Below are positions 51,922 to 60,726 of a stretch of DNA of 64,000 bases, in pieces. How positions within the stretch are numbered: the stretch's first letter is position 1; each line of letters begins with the position of its first letter. The notes under the pieces are model-generated. The model ran no database searches. It was given only the letters and a program-made list of their open reading frames with translations, and was not told the origin of the DNA. Source of the stretch: Sphaerisporangium siamense (GTDB lineage: Bacteria; Actinomycetota; Actinomycetes; Streptosporangiales; Streptosporangiaceae); the NCBI RefSeq assembly GCF_014205275.1, contig NZ_JACHND010000001.1:1364001-1428000 (forward strand), given 5' to 3'. The translations under genes and the position numbers were made by a program.

Positions 51922-52215
51922 CTATAAGGCGTCTTCAACGCGATCTGAGACGTACCGCCGGAACATACATGTGAGGACGCGTACCCCGTTTCCGTACATG
52001 CTTTCCAGCATGCGATCCAAGCGCCAGCCCTCCTGCTCGATGCGATTGATCGCCTCGGTAGCTCCCCATGAGGTGTGAACCTGCCTGTACTTCTTAGGGA
52101 CTTCCTCTGGGATGTAGGCGACATAGACCTGGTAACCGCGCTCAATGGCAGTACGCGCATCCTGCGAGAGCTGCTCTTGGAACTCACCATCCCCATCCCC
52201 ACCCAAGCGCCCCAT
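51922..52215 (-). CDS. Hypothetical protein, converging on cassette 2
   Basis: 97 residues, charged and helical: EEFQEQLSQ-type start, GYQVYVAYIPEEVPKKYRQVH, AINRIEQEGWRLDRM and VRVLTCMFRR. Proteins with INRIEQEGW are common, uncharacterised actinomycete proteins. The gene is lower in GC (33 of 60 bases at 52081-52140). It lies eight bases from the end of the cassette fusion gene. Confidence 0.6.
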   Translation of the reverse strand: MGRLGGDGDGEFQEQLSQDARTAIERGYQVYVAYIPEEVPKKYRQVHTSWGATEAINRIEQEGWRLDRMLESMYGNGVRVLTCMFRRYVSDRVEDAL

Positions 52216-52320
52216 ACCAGCTCACCTTCGCGTGTATGCCTGCAGAAGCACACGATCAAACGATGATGGTCCGCGCATGGTTCCGCGTGAGGCCATCGCG
52301 AGGTCCGTTACGGGGTCGGG

Positions 52321-53214
52321 TCAGGCGTCTATGGGGGTTTCGGCGTGGTGGTGGCGGGGGCGGCGGTTGGTGGGGAGGCGGACTTCTTTCAGGAAGGGGG
52401 GGAGGAGCCAGGGGCGGCGGCCCCAGGCGGCCAGGTTGCCGGTGAGGACGGCGCGGGTGCGGCTGATGCGGCCGAAGAGCATCAGGTTCAGGGCCGGGGG
52501 GTTGAAGGCGACGTGGGCGTCGACGCGGGGGCCGGGGGGCTCGACGGAGACGCGGCCGTCGTGGAGGACCAGGCTCGCGGGCGCGGTGTGGCGGGAGTGG
52601 AAGCGGACGGCGATGCGGCCGGCGCGGCGGGACTGGGAGGTGTCCATGAGCCGCCCGTAGTCCTCGCGGATCATGCCGATGAGGAACAGGTCGAAGAACA
52701 GGGCGGCCTCGCGCGGGGGGATGGTCCACGGGGCCCGCAGGCGGTGGGCGATGTCCCAGCCGTGGATGTGCAGCTCGTTGACGAGGTGGGCGAGGACGCC
52801 GGCGAGGGGGACGCGGGCCTCGCCGAGCCACGGGATGAACGACGACGGGTCCAGGTGCTCGGTGACGCGCAGGATCTCGTCGATGTGGTCGCGCAGGCAG
52901 CGGGCCAGCTCGTACGGGTCGCGCTCGGGGTAGGACCGCAGGGCCAGGTCGTTGACGTCGGCGACGGTGTCGATGTTGGTCTGTGCGATGGGCCCCGCCA
53001 GCTCGGGCATGGGGTGCGGGGCGTTGTCGTCGCGCACGATCGCCGTGTAGAGCAGCGCGATGGCGGCGACGTGGGCGCCGGTCTCGGCGACGGTCCAGTC
53101 GCGGGTCGCCATGGCCTGCGGCGGGACGGACGTGAGGAGGTGGGCGAACCGGTCACCCGCACGCCTCAGCGCGGTGCGGGCGGTCTTCCACTGGAAATCG
53201 TTCACGGTGGACAC
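52321..53214 (-). CDS. Mycothiol-dependent maleylpyruvate isomerase-family protein
   Basis: 297 residues. N-terminal DinB-like domain with RDWTVAETGAHVAAIALLY and HLVNELHIHGWDIAHRL, carrying the metal His residues, plus a C-terminal SCP2-like domain with ARVLTGN-type strands. Typical two-domain layout. The actinomycete enzymes use mycothiol. The substrate is unknown. The C-terminus (RPRHHHAETPIDA) has an odd His-rich tail. Confidence 0.85.
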   Translation of the reverse strand: MSTVNDFQWKTARTALRRAGDRFAHLLTSVPPQAMATRDWTVAETGAHVAAIALLYTAIVRDDNAPHPMPELAGPIAQTNIDTVADVNDLALRSYPERDPYELARCLRDHIDEILRVTEHLDPSSFIPWLGEARVPLAGVLAHLVNELHIHGWDIAHRLRAPWTIPPREAALFFDLFLIGMIREDYGRLMDTSQSRRAGRIAVRFHSRHTAPASLVLHDGRVSVEPPGPRVDAHVAFNPPALNLMLFGRISRTRAVLTGNLAAWGRRPWLLPPFLKEVRLPTNRRPRHHHAETPIDA

Positions 53215-53481
53215 GGCCTGGCCCCCTCCTCGTCGAAGTCACGATCACCGTAACAGCGGGCTGACCTGGGCGGTTCTTCTCACGTGCGCTTCACGGCCGA
53301 GGGCGGCGGGGGCGGACGTACGCTGATCGGCACGGGCGGGCGGGACGAGGTCTCTGACAATCCCCTTAACTACTGCCTCTTTACCCTCTCTTATCGCCAG
53401 ATGTCCGTGTTCCGGGGTCTTACGGGGAAAGCTTCAATTGCCCGGCACTACCGCCGGGTCGGCGGCACCACTGGGGGATCC

Positions 53482-53706
53482 ATGGTAGTGAACGCGGACT
53501 TGGCCAAGGTTCTCGACAAGGAGTTCGAGGACAAAAGCCTTCCTGAGCTCATCAAGGCGCCCGTTTCGGCCCTGGCCGGAGTGAGCGAAGGCGACGCCAA
53601 GCTTCTCAAGGAAGCCTTCAAAATCACCACGGTCGGAGACCTCGGGCGTAACAAATACTTTCGCACCGCCGTGGCGCTCACCGAGCTCGCGGACAGCACC
53701 AAGTAG
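53482..53706 (+). CDS. Small helix-hairpin-helix-like protein
   Basis: 74 residues, conserved in actinomycetes but unnamed: DLAKVLDKEFEDKSLPELIKAPVSAL, then GVSEGDAKLLKEAFKITTVGDLG, then NKYFR. The central GVSEGDAKLLKEAF-TTVGDLG has the look of a helix-hairpin-helix unit as in DUF4332/Pol beta-type domains. Start ATG 53482 with GGGGGAT upstream. Confidence 0.7.
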   Translation: MVVNADLAKVLDKEFEDKSLPELIKAPVSALAGVSEGDAKLLKEAFKITTVGDLGRNKYFRTAVALTELADSTK

Positions 53707-53792
53707 GGCCCAACGATCGTGCCGGATATCGGCCGGCGGCCACGGAGGGCGGCTGCCGGCCGTTCCATGACCAACGAAAGCGGGGGGACCTG

Positions 53793-54383
53793 ATGTCGGA
53801 AGGCAGGACTGTTCCTGAGCTGATGGACGAGAACGACGTGGTCGCGCTCCTCGTCCACCAACACCAGATGATCAAGGATTTGTTCGGCGAGGTGGAGCGG
53901 GCCACCGGCGGGGCGAGGGCCGAGGCGTTCGAACGCCTGGTACGGCTGCTCTCGGTGCACGAGACCGCCGAGGAGGAGGTCGTCCACCCGTACGCCAGAC
54001 GCGCGCTCGCCGACGGGGACGCCATCGTCGAGGCGCGGCTGCGGGAGGAGAACGAGGCCAAGCGGCTTCTCGCGCTCATGGAGCAGCGGGGCACGGACGA
54101 TCCGCAGTTCGGCTCGCGCCTGCAGGAGCTGCGCGCCGGCGTCATCGCGCACGCCGAGGCCGAGGAGCGGGACGAGTTCCCGCAGCTCGTCAGGGAGACC
54201 AGCGAGAACGAGCGCCGTGCGCTCGCGCTCGGGGTCAAGGCGGCCGAGTCGCTCGCCCCGACGCACCCGCATCCGGGGGTCGAGTCGGCGACGAAGAACG
54301 TCGTGTTCGGTACGCCGACCGCGATCTTCGACCGCGCCCGGGACGTCATCCGCAGGATGACGCGGAAAGGGGGCACCCGCTGA
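53793..54383 (+). CDS. Hemerythrin-domain protein
   Basis: 196 residues. A four-helix bundle with HQHQMIKDLF, HETAEEEVVHPYARR and AHAEAEERDEFP, carrying the His/Glu ligands of the hemerythrin HHE domain. The C-terminal stretch (VFGTPTAIFDRARDVIRRMTRK) is helical and basic. Role: oxygen or nitric-oxide sensing or iron handling (family), partner unknown. Confidence 0.85.
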   Translation: MSEGRTVPELMDENDVVALLVHQHQMIKDLFGEVERATGGARAEAFERLVRLLSVHETAEEEVVHPYARRALADGDAIVEARLREENEAKRLLALMEQRGTDDPQFGSRLQELRAGVIAHAEAEERDEFPQLVRETSENERRALALGVKAAESLAPTHPHPGVESATKNVVFGTPTAIFDRARDVIRRMTRKGGTR

Positions 54384-54581
54384 CGGGTTCGTGCGCGGCC
54401 CTTCCGAGGTCGCGCACGAATTCCCCGAGACCGGATTTCACGGCACGCCTTCCTATCGCCGGGACGGCACATGGCTTTCTCGCCGGAACGTCGGCCGGGA
54501 ACGGAATCGGCCCGCGTACCGAGACGGTTTCCCCCATGGCGGCAAGGAATCGGGGCCACGCTTTTCCACGCCTCGGTTCTC

Positions 54582-54598
54582 ATGACTTCACGAGTCAT
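54582..54598. terminator. Short hairpin between convergent genes
   Basis: ATGACT and AGTCAT around TCACG, a perfect 6-bp stem in the AT-richer 297-bp gap between the hemerythrin gene and the small membrane gene. Could end transcription from both sides. Confidence 0.35.
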
Positions 54599-54680
54599 TC
54601 ACCTTCTATCAATCTATCGTTCATCTAAGGAACGTCACAGAAAGTGATACCGGCGATACGGTAAGCGATGAACGATGACC

Positions 54681-55193
54681 TCACCGGCACGTCCGGCGGC
54701 GCCGCGTCCCGCGCGTGCCGGTGGGGGCCGTCATGTGGAACCCGTACGCGGTCACCAGCCCGTACGCGAGGTGGGGGACCAGGTCGGACAGCCACCCCAC
54801 GGCGCCCCACGTGCGGGGGTCGGTGAGGCCCAGAGCGATCATGGGCGTGTTGGCGACGGCCGTGACGGCCAGGCCGAGGCCCACGCCGGCGGCCGGTTCC
54901 GGGACGTCCCGCACACCGGTGCGCAGCAGCCCGTACGCCACGCCGAGCCCGACCCCCGTCAGGATGCCCAGCAGCGCGCCGGCGGCCTCCTCGCGATTGG
55001 GGGCCCGCTCCTCGTCCCCGAAGCCGATCCCGGCCTTCCCGGCGAGCTCCTCCGCGGTCCGCGCGGGCAGGCCGCTAGGCGATCGGCCGCGCACCACCTG
55101 GTCCAGGTAGGTCACGACGTAGAGGGCGGTCGTGCCCGCGGCGCCGGCCAGGGCGCCGGCGGCCAGGTTCCGGCAGACGGTCGAACCCTCCAT
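54681..55193 (-). CDS. Small actinobacterial membrane protein
   Basis: 170 residues with three to four hydrophobic segments (LAAGALAGAAGTTALYVVTYL, AAGALLGILTGVGLGVAYGLL, AAGVGLGLAVTAVANTPMIALGL, LVPHLAYGLVTAYGF). Mid part carries LDQVVRGRSPSGLPARTAEELAGKAG. The family is unknown. Start at ATG 55193 with AAGGGG upstream. Confidence 0.65.
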   Translation of the reverse strand: MEGSTVCRNLAAGALAGAAGTTALYVVTYLDQVVRGRSPSGLPARTAEELAGKAGIGFGDEERAPNREEAAGALLGILTGVGLGVAYGLLRTGVRDVPEPAAGVGLGLAVTAVANTPMIALGLTDPRTWGAVGWLSDLVPHLAYGLVTAYGFHMTAPTGTRGTRRRRTCR

Positions 55194-55291
55194 GAGCGCC
55201 CCTTCCCGTCGCGGCGGCGCCACGCGCCCGCTCGTTGACTGCCTACCCGGCGGCGTACCCGGCGGCGACGGCGTTCACGGCAAACGGCACG

Positions 55292-56380
55292 TCAAGGCCT
55301 GCCGGGGGAGAAGCGAACGTCCTGGCCGCTCTTGCCCGGGGCGGCGAAGGCGAGGAGGTTCATGCCCTCCTCGGCCAGAGCGTCGCGCGTCATGGGGCCG
55401 AGCGCGGTGAACGGCGTGATCTCCAGGGTCGCCGCGTCGCCGCGTTCGACGATCTTCCAGGTGCCGGCGACGAACCCGTCCACGAGGATCGTCGCGCGGA
55501 TGATGCCGTTGACGGTGAAGACGGCCTTGCGGTGCTCCTCGGTGATGACGCGCGCGCGGTCGGCGTGGGAGAGCAGGAGGTTGTCGAACTCGCCGACGAA
55601 CCGCACCGGCGTCTCCGTGTCGGGGTCGGGCAGCGGGCCGTCCGGCACGTCGAACAGCTCGACGCCCGCCTCGTCCCGGTGGACGCGCAGGCCGGGCAGC
55701 CCGCGGACGACCTCGCGCAGCCCGGTGAGCCCGGACCACGCCTGCATGTCCTTGATCGAGGCGGGGCCGAAGGCGGCGAGGTAGCGCAGGACCATGGTCT
55801 CGATCGCCGAGCCGTCGCCGAGGGGCCGTTCCAGCCAGTACTCGGCGGTGGTGTGGCGCGCCCGCGAGACGGCGCCCCAGATGCCGCGGGGCGGCACCTG
55901 CACGAGCGCCAGCTTGGCGCGGACCAGCTTGGACAACGCCTCGCCGTCCCCCCACCGCTCCCCGAGGTGTCCGGCGAGCTCCTCGAAGGTGAGCGGGCGG
56001 TCCTCGACCAGTTTGCGGCCGAGCGCGACCACCTCCTCCTGGTCGGCGCCGGCGAGGCGTGCGCCGTGGCTCGACCGGGCCCAGCGGTCGAGGACCGGCT
56101 GGACGACCGGCCGCAGCTCCAGGCAGTCGCGCGCGCTGACGAGGTGGATGGTGCCGCGCATCAGCGCCACCCGGACCACCGCCCTGTCGTTCAGGAGCCG
56201 GGCGAGGTCGTCCTTCTCGAAGTCCCGGAGGCGGGTCCAGAGATTCACGTACGGCGAGGTCGGTGCCTGGGACTGCATCCCGACCAGGTGTTCGATGGCC
56301 TCCAGCGCCGTCTTGCCGTGCCGGCGGAGCAGCAGTTGACGTTCCAGCAGTGCGCGGTTGAGCGCGCGGCGGGTCAGCAT
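55292..56380 (-). CDS. AlkZ-like winged-helix DNA glycosylase family protein
   Basis: 362 residues. N-terminal winged helix region with LVGMQSQAPTSPY: the QxQ motif of the AlkZ/HTH_42 DNA glycosylase superfamily is present. Other shared landmarks: RGTIHLV and EFDNLLLSH. Members unhook DNA crosslinks or act in secondary-metabolite resistance. ATG 56380 is six bases after CATAAT, so it may be leaderless. Alone, no operon. Confidence 0.85.
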   Translation of the reverse strand: MLTRRALNRALLERQLLLRRHGKTALEAIEHLVGMQSQAPTSPYVNLWTRLRDFEKDDLARLLNDRAVVRVALMRGTIHLVSARDCLELRPVVQPVLDRWARSSHGARLAGADQEEVVALGRKLVEDRPLTFEELAGHLGERWGDGEALSKLVRAKLALVQVPPRGIWGAVSRARHTTAEYWLERPLGDGSAIETMVLRYLAAFGPASIKDMQAWSGLTGLREVVRGLPGLRVHRDEAGVELFDVPDGPLPDPDTETPVRFVGEFDNLLLSHADRARVITEEHRKAVFTVNGIIRATILVDGFVAGTWKIVERGDAATLEITPFTALGPMTRDALAEEGMNLLAFAAPGKSGQDVRFSPGRP

Positions 56381-56429
56381 AAGCAAATTATGGAGAATGT
56401 ACGGGTCTGCACCGCTCTGCGACCGTGCG

Positions 56430-56636
56430 CTACAGCGCCTCGGCCGCCTTCCCGACGCCCTTCAGCGCGCGGAAGAGGTTCTGCTCGGCGAGGAAGTGCC
56501 CGACGGCGATGATCAGCGCCAGCGGCCAGTCGATGAGGTTGAAGGCCACGAGGACGCCGAGCGCCGCGTAGTAGGTGAGCCTGTCCGGCGGAGGGATGCC
56601 GATCGTCCCGATGAACGGCAGCCTCAGCTCGTACAC
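56430..56636 (-). CDS. Small membrane protein
   Basis: 68 residues from the GTG at 56636, which has GGGAGG four bases upstream. ELRLPFIGTIGIPPPDRLTYYAALGVLVAF and IIDWPLALIIAVGHFLAEQ-type helices give two membrane segments. A longer frame up to 56804 adds only Ser/Pro/Arg-rich low-complexity residues from a GC repeat, so I prefer the short form. Unknown function. Confidence 0.55.
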   Translation of the reverse strand: MYELRLPFIGTIGIPPPDRLTYYAALGVLVAFNLIDWPLALIIAVGHFLAEQNLFRALKGVGKAAEAL

Positions 56637-56691
56637 GCACCCTCCCGGAAGGCGGTGGCCGAGGCGGTGGACGATGCCCGCGAAGACGGAA

Positions 56692-56795
56692 TGGGTGCCC
56701 GACGGCCGGGCCGCGTGGGACGGGCCGGCGCCCGACGGCCGGGACGGGCGGGACGGAGCGGTGCCCGTCGGCCGGGACGGGGCGGCGATCGTCTG
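56692..56795. repeat. Imperfect GC-rich repeat near the small membrane gene
   Basis: Three related copies of GTGCCCGACGGCCGGGACGG (with variation) follow each other at roughly 30-35 bp spacing. They lie between the genes at 56430 and 56910 and encode nothing recognisable. Confidence 0.5.
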
Positions 56796-56909
56796 TGGCG
56801 CCATGGCGGGCCTCCAGGAGTCGGGACGGTTAGGGCATCCCCGCCGAGAATCGTCCGGTAACCGCCTTTGACTGGGAGTTTGTCCACCTCCCAGGGAACG
56901 AACGGCGGC

Positions 56910-57077
56910 TCACCGCCCCGGCGGGGTGGAGGCGGGGCGCGCCAGCACGGTGGCGCCGCCCGCCGGCCCGGTGAGGACCCGCCAGACCCCGCAGTGGCAC
57001 GACTGGTAGCGCACCAGACCCTCGCTGGTGAAGTGATGTGATCGCGTCCGCCAGGTGTGGCCGTCATGGTCGGTCAT
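56910..57077 (-). CDS. Small conserved hypothetical (CxC motif)
   Basis: 55 residues from ATG 57077: DGHTWRTRSHHFTSEGLVRYQSCHCGVWRVLTG, a motif common in small actinomycete proteins, with a CHC that may bind a metal. No other information. The start overlaps the opposite-strand leader of the CGNR gene. Confidence 0.6.
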   Translation of the reverse strand: MTDHDGHTWRTRSHHFTSEGLVRYQSCHCGVWRVLTGPAGGATVLARPASTPPGR

Positions 57078-57102
57078 ATTTCGAGTGTGCTGTAATGGCA
57101 TT

Positions 57103-57624
57103 GTGCATCTCAACCCTTACGGGGAAGATCCGGTCCAGCTCATGACCGACCTCGCCAACACCCCTCCCAGCTCGCTCGACGACCTGGTGGACCGCTGCCG
57201 CGCCGCGGGACTGCGGCTGGACGGGCCGTCCCCCCGCCCGGAGGATCTGGCGACGGCGCGCGCGCTCATCGGCGAGTGGTGCGCCGTGGTCGACGCCGAG
57301 GACGACGGCGAGCGCGCGGCCCTGCTGAACAAGCTGCTGGCGTCGGCCGCCGCGCATCCGCGCCTGAGCGACCACGCGGGCACGGGCTGGCACCTGCACT
57401 ACCGCGACGAGGCGCTGCCGCTCGGCGAGGTACTGCGGGCGCTGGTCGCGGTGGGCACGGCGCTCCACCTCACCGGACGGGGTATGTCGCGGCTCGGCCG
57501 CTGCGCCGCCGAGGAGTGCTCCCAGGTGTACGCGGACGTGTCGCGCGGCGGGCGGCAGCGCTACTGCTCCCCCCGCTGCGCCAACCGCGACGCCGTGCGC
57601 CGGCATCGCGCCCGGCGCCCATGA
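57103..57624 (+). CDS. CGNR zinc finger domain protein (ABATE domain)
   Basis: 173 residues. The C-terminal zinc finger is clear: RCAAEECSQVYADVSRGGRQRYCSPRCANRDAVRRHR, with CGNR written here as CANR. The N-terminal ABATE part starts with DLANTPPSSLDDL. Proteins of this kind are probable transcription regulators. I prefer the GTG at 57103 because TGTAAT lies six bases upstream, a leaderless start pattern typical of actinomycetes. Confidence 0.85.
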   Translation: MHLNPYGEDPVQLMTDLANTPPSSLDDLVDRCRAAGLRLDGPSPRPEDLATARALIGEWCAVVDAEDDGERAALLNKLLASAAAHPRLSDHAGTGWHLHYRDEALPLGEVLRALVAVGTALHLTGRGMSRLGRCAAEECSQVYADVSRGGRQRYCSPRCANRDAVRRHRARRP

Positions 57625-57660
57625 GCGCTTCCGCGCCCGTCATGACGTACGGTCCATGGC

Positions 57661-57891
57661 ATGTGCCGGAGTATCAAGACCTTGCGCGAGCCCTACACCA
57701 GCGACGTCACCGACGAGGACGTGCGGGCCGCGGCGCTGCAGTACGTCCGCAAGATCTCGGGGTTCCGCGCCCCCTCGGCCCGCAACGCGGAGGCGTTCGA
57801 CCAGGCCGTGGCGGCGATCACGGCGGCGACCCGCACCCTGTTGGACGACCTGGAGTTGAGGCGCACGGGACGGGACACGGCGGCTTCCTGA
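57661..57891 (+). CDS. DUF2277 protein
   Basis: 76 residues: MCRSIKTLREPYTSDVTDEDVRAAALQYVRKISGFRAP, the DUF2277 family of small cytosolic proteins, role unknown. The ATG is preceded by TACGGT seven bases away with no ribosome site, so leaderless translation is likely. Confidence 0.85.
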   Translation: MCRSIKTLREPYTSDVTDEDVRAAALQYVRKISGFRAPSARNAEAFDQAVAAITAATRTLLDDLELRRTGRDTAAS

Positions 57892-58467
57892 ACCACCGCC
57901 CATAAGTCACACTTGATCCGCACATTTCGGCCTATCAAGTTATAGCGGGGCTTTAGCCGGCGGCCGTGGCGCGGAAACCACAAGTCCTATATCGAATCAG
58001 TCCCAGTTGGCTGATCCGAGAGTAAGGTTCGATTCATGAGCCCTTCAGAGACCTCCCGGCGCGAATCGCGCTCGGGCAGGCTCGGTGCGGCTTTCGGACG
58101 CCCCCGGGCGTCCGGTTCGTTGGTCCTGTGAGGTCGTCGAGTGCTTGGTCACGTAGGCGCGAAATGGTGAGAATCATCCCTGGGTCATCGCGTTCACACG
58201 ACGCATATGCGGACGGCGTCCGCGTGCCCGCCGCTCCCCATATCGGGCTTCCGCGACGTCCCTCCGGACGCCGTAACCGAAGCCGCGTCACTCATACCTG
58301 TGACCCTCACGTAAGGTCGCCACGCTGTTCGCCGATTCCCGGTCTTGTTACAGTGGCCGCGGAGCACCGGGAAGTCTGGTCGAAAATCGACCGAAATGAC
58401 CTATCCCGCGGAGGCATCCTGTGACGGACGACGTCAGCCCCCGGAGCGTCACGGCCGCGGAGTGCCG
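57892..58467. other. Gene-free region before the phosphatase gene
   Basis: 576 bp, partly AT-rich. It holds the inverted repeats ACTTGAT/ATCAAGT (57911-57917, 57934-57940) and a perfect GGTCGA-AAA-TCGACC (58378-58392), the latter 75 bp before the phosphatase start. Open frames here have no support. Confidence 0.5.
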
Positions 58468-59526
58468 ATGACCCGGGAGAACCGCAGAACGCAGACGCTC
58501 ATGGGCGCCCTGCCCTTCGCGTCGCTGGGCATCGTCGCCGCGGTCGACATCCTGACCGGGCCCGACCTCGGCTACCTCTCGCTGCTCGCCGTCGGCCCGG
58601 CGTTCGCGAGTCTCGTGGGCGGCGTGCGGCGCACCGTGCTGATCGGCGTCATCGCGCTGGTCACCTCGCTGCTGCTCGCCGTGTACAACGACCTGCTCGG
58701 CGACCGGCAGAGCACCATGAGCCTGGTCTCCATCACCGGCGTGACCGCCGCGAGCATCCTGGCCACGGTCGGACGCCAGCGGCGCGAACGCGAGCTCGCC
58801 ACCGTGCGCTCGGTCGCCGAGGTCGCCCAGCGGGTGCTGCTCAGGCCCGTCCCGCGCCGGGCCGGCCACTTACGCGCGGCGGTGTCGTACACCTCGGCCA
58901 ACGCCGAGGCCCGCATCGGCGGCGACCTGTACGAGGTCGTGACCGGCCCCGGCGGGGTGCGCGCCATCGTCGGCGACGTCCAGGGCAAGGGCCTGGAGGC
59001 GGTCGAGACCGCCGCGCTCGTGCTCGGCGCGTTCCGCGAGGCCGCGCACGACGAACCCGACCTGCGCGGCGTCAGCGGGCGGCTGGAGAAGGCGCTCAAC
59101 CGGCGCCTGTCCGGCGAGGAGTTCGTCACCGCGATCCTCGTGGACGCCGACCCGGCCGGGAAGCTGACCCTGCTCAACTACGGGCACCCGCCGCCGCTGA
59201 TCATCCACGCGGACGGCGAGATCACGCTGGCCGAGCCCGCGGAGAGCGCGCCGCCGCTGGGCCTCGCCGTCCTGGAGGTCGAGGGCCCGAACCCGCACCA
59301 GGTCGCGTTCGGGCCGGGGGACCAGGTCCTGCTCTACACCGACGGGGTGATCGAGGCGCGCGACCGCGCGGGACGGTTCTATCCCCTGGCCGAGCGGGCG
59401 TTCCTGCTGAAGGACGACGACCCTGAGGCCGCGCTCGAAGCGCTCAGGCTCGACCTGGTCCACCACGTCGACGCGCCCCTGCACGACGACGCGGCGATGC
59501 TGCTGCTGCGCTTCCGGGAAGGGTGA
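58468..59526 (+). CDS. Membrane PP2C-type phosphatase (SpoIIE/RsbU-like)
   Basis: 352 residues. Four membrane helices in the first 130 residues, then a PP2C_SIG domain with RIGGDLYEV, GDVQGKGLEA, LTLLNYGHPPPLI, LLYTDGVIEARD and HDDAAMLLLR. It dephosphorylates an anti-anti-sigma factor or similar partner in stress signalling. No partner genes are adjacent. Start ATG 58468 has GGAG nearby. It seems to lack PAS or GAF domains. Confidence 0.9.
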   Translation: MTRENRRTQTLMGALPFASLGIVAAVDILTGPDLGYLSLLAVGPAFASLVGGVRRTVLIGVIALVTSLLLAVYNDLLGDRQSTMSLVSITGVTAASILATVGRQRRERELATVRSVAEVAQRVLLRPVPRRAGHLRAAVSYTSANAEARIGGDLYEVVTGPGGVRAIVGDVQGKGLEAVETAALVLGAFREAAHDEPDLRGVSGRLEKALNRRLSGEEFVTAILVDADPAGKLTLLNYGHPPPLIIHADGEITLAEPAESAPPLGLAVLEVEGPNPHQVAFGPGDQVLLYTDGVIEARDRAGRFYPLAERAFLLKDDDPEAALEALRLDLVHHVDAPLHDDAAMLLLRFREG

Positions 59527-59541
59527 CGCCCGGCCCGCCTC

Positions 59542-60726
59542 TCAGCCGCCGGGCCCGTCACGCAGGGCCTGGCCCGGCTGGTCGGGCCGCGGGCCGGTCC
59601 CGGCGGGGGCGCGCAGCGCGGCCTGCTGCAGCGCCCGGCCGAGGTCGGCGGTGGTGACCATGCCGACGATGCGCCCTCCCTCGACGACCACGGCCACCAG
59701 CTCCCCCGCGACCCGCGACGCCGACGGCTCCAGGATCCGCGTGGCGTCGTCGTCGGGAGAGAGCAGGTGGCCCGCGCTGAGGGGACGGGCCAGCGCGGAG
59801 ACGCGCGTGTCGCGCCGCCGCGCGGCCGGAACCGCGGTCAGGGCCTGGAGCGGCAGCGCCCCGGTGACGGCGCCGCCGAACTCGACCACGGGGAACACGC
59901 TCTGGCGGGAGCGCAGCGCGGTGGAGTCCACGAAGCTCTCCACGTCCTGCCAGGCGGGGGCGACGTCCGGCGCGGGGGTCATCACGTCGCGGACGTGCCA
60001 GCCGCCGAGCCCCTCGTGCGCGGCCCTGATCATGCCCTCACCGCGGGCGGCGGTGATCAGGAACCAGCCGATCAGCATCATCCACAGCCCGCCGGTCCAG
60101 GCCATGAGGACGAGCTCCACCGCCCCGAGCGCGATGAGGCCGGCGCCGAGTCCCTGCCCGGCCCGGGAGGCCGCCAGGTCGGCGCGGGCCCGGTCGCGGC
60201 CGCGGTGCCACAGGAAGGCGTGCAGCACCCGCCCGCCGTCCAAGGGGGCGCCCGGCAGCATGTTGAAGACCGCCAGCACGGCGTTCATGAGCGCCAGCCA
60301 GCGCACCGCCGCCACGATCAGCGCCGGGCCGCTCACCGGCAGGACGCAGAGATAGAACACGACGGCGAGGACCAGGCTGACGAGCGGCCCCGCGACGGCG
60401 ATCCTGAACTCGTCCTTCGGCGTCTTGGACTCCCCGGCGAACTCGGTGACCCCGCCGAGCAGCCACAGGGTGATCGAGGTGACCGGCACGCCCCTGCGCC
60501 GGGCGACGAGGGCGTGGGCCAGCTCGTGCGCGAGCAGCGAGCCCAGGAACAGGACGGCCGTGGCCGCGCCCACCGCCCAGTACCGCGCGGGCGGCCGGCC
60601 AGGGATCGCCTGGGGCAGCACCGTGCTCGCCAGCACTCCCCCGATCAAAATCATGATCAGCAGTGTGGACCAGTGCGCCCCCACGGGGATGCCCGCGACG
60701 CGGCCGAGGCGCACGCTCTGCTTCAT
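59542..60726 (-). CDS. Site-2-type (M50) metalloprotease with CBS domains, Rv2625c-like
   Basis: 394 residues. Membrane protein with HELAH (LLAHELAHALVARR) and the second zinc/active motif NMLPGAPLDGGRVLHA, then two C-terminal CBS-like units (VRDVMTPAP, GRIVGMVTTADLGRAL). The arrangement resembles M. tuberculosis Rv2625c of the DosR regulon. Intramembrane protease, substrate unknown. It overlaps the Usp gene by four bases. Confidence 0.88.
   Translation of the reverse strand: MKQSVRLGRVAGIPVGAHWSTLLIMILIGGVLASTVLPQAIPGRPPARYWAVGAATAVLFLGSLLAHELAHALVARRRGVPVTSITLWLLGGVTEFAGESKTPKDEFRIAVAGPLVSLVLAVVFYLCVLPVSGPALIVAAVRWLALMNAVLAVFNMLPGAPLDGGRVLHAFLWHRGRDRARADLAASRAGQGLGAGLIALGAVELVLMAWTGGLWMMLIGWFLITAARGEGMIRAAHEGLGGWHVRDVMTPAPDVAPAWQDVESFVDSTALRSRQSVFPVVEFGGAVTGALPLQALTAVPAARRRDTRVSALARPLSAGHLLSPDDDATRILEPSASRVAGELVAVVVEGGRIVGMVTTADLGRALQQAALRAPAGTGPRPDQPGQALRDGPGG

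Noticed and set aside
56637-56804. Extended N-terminus of the small membrane protein (to 56804)
   Set aside because: The added residues are Ser/Pro/Arg low complexity from a GC repeat, and a good ribosome site supports the GTG at 56636.
58034-58291. Minus-strand frame in the region before the phosphatase
   Set aside because: No ribosome site, no homology signal, composition typical of chance frames in GC-rich DNA.
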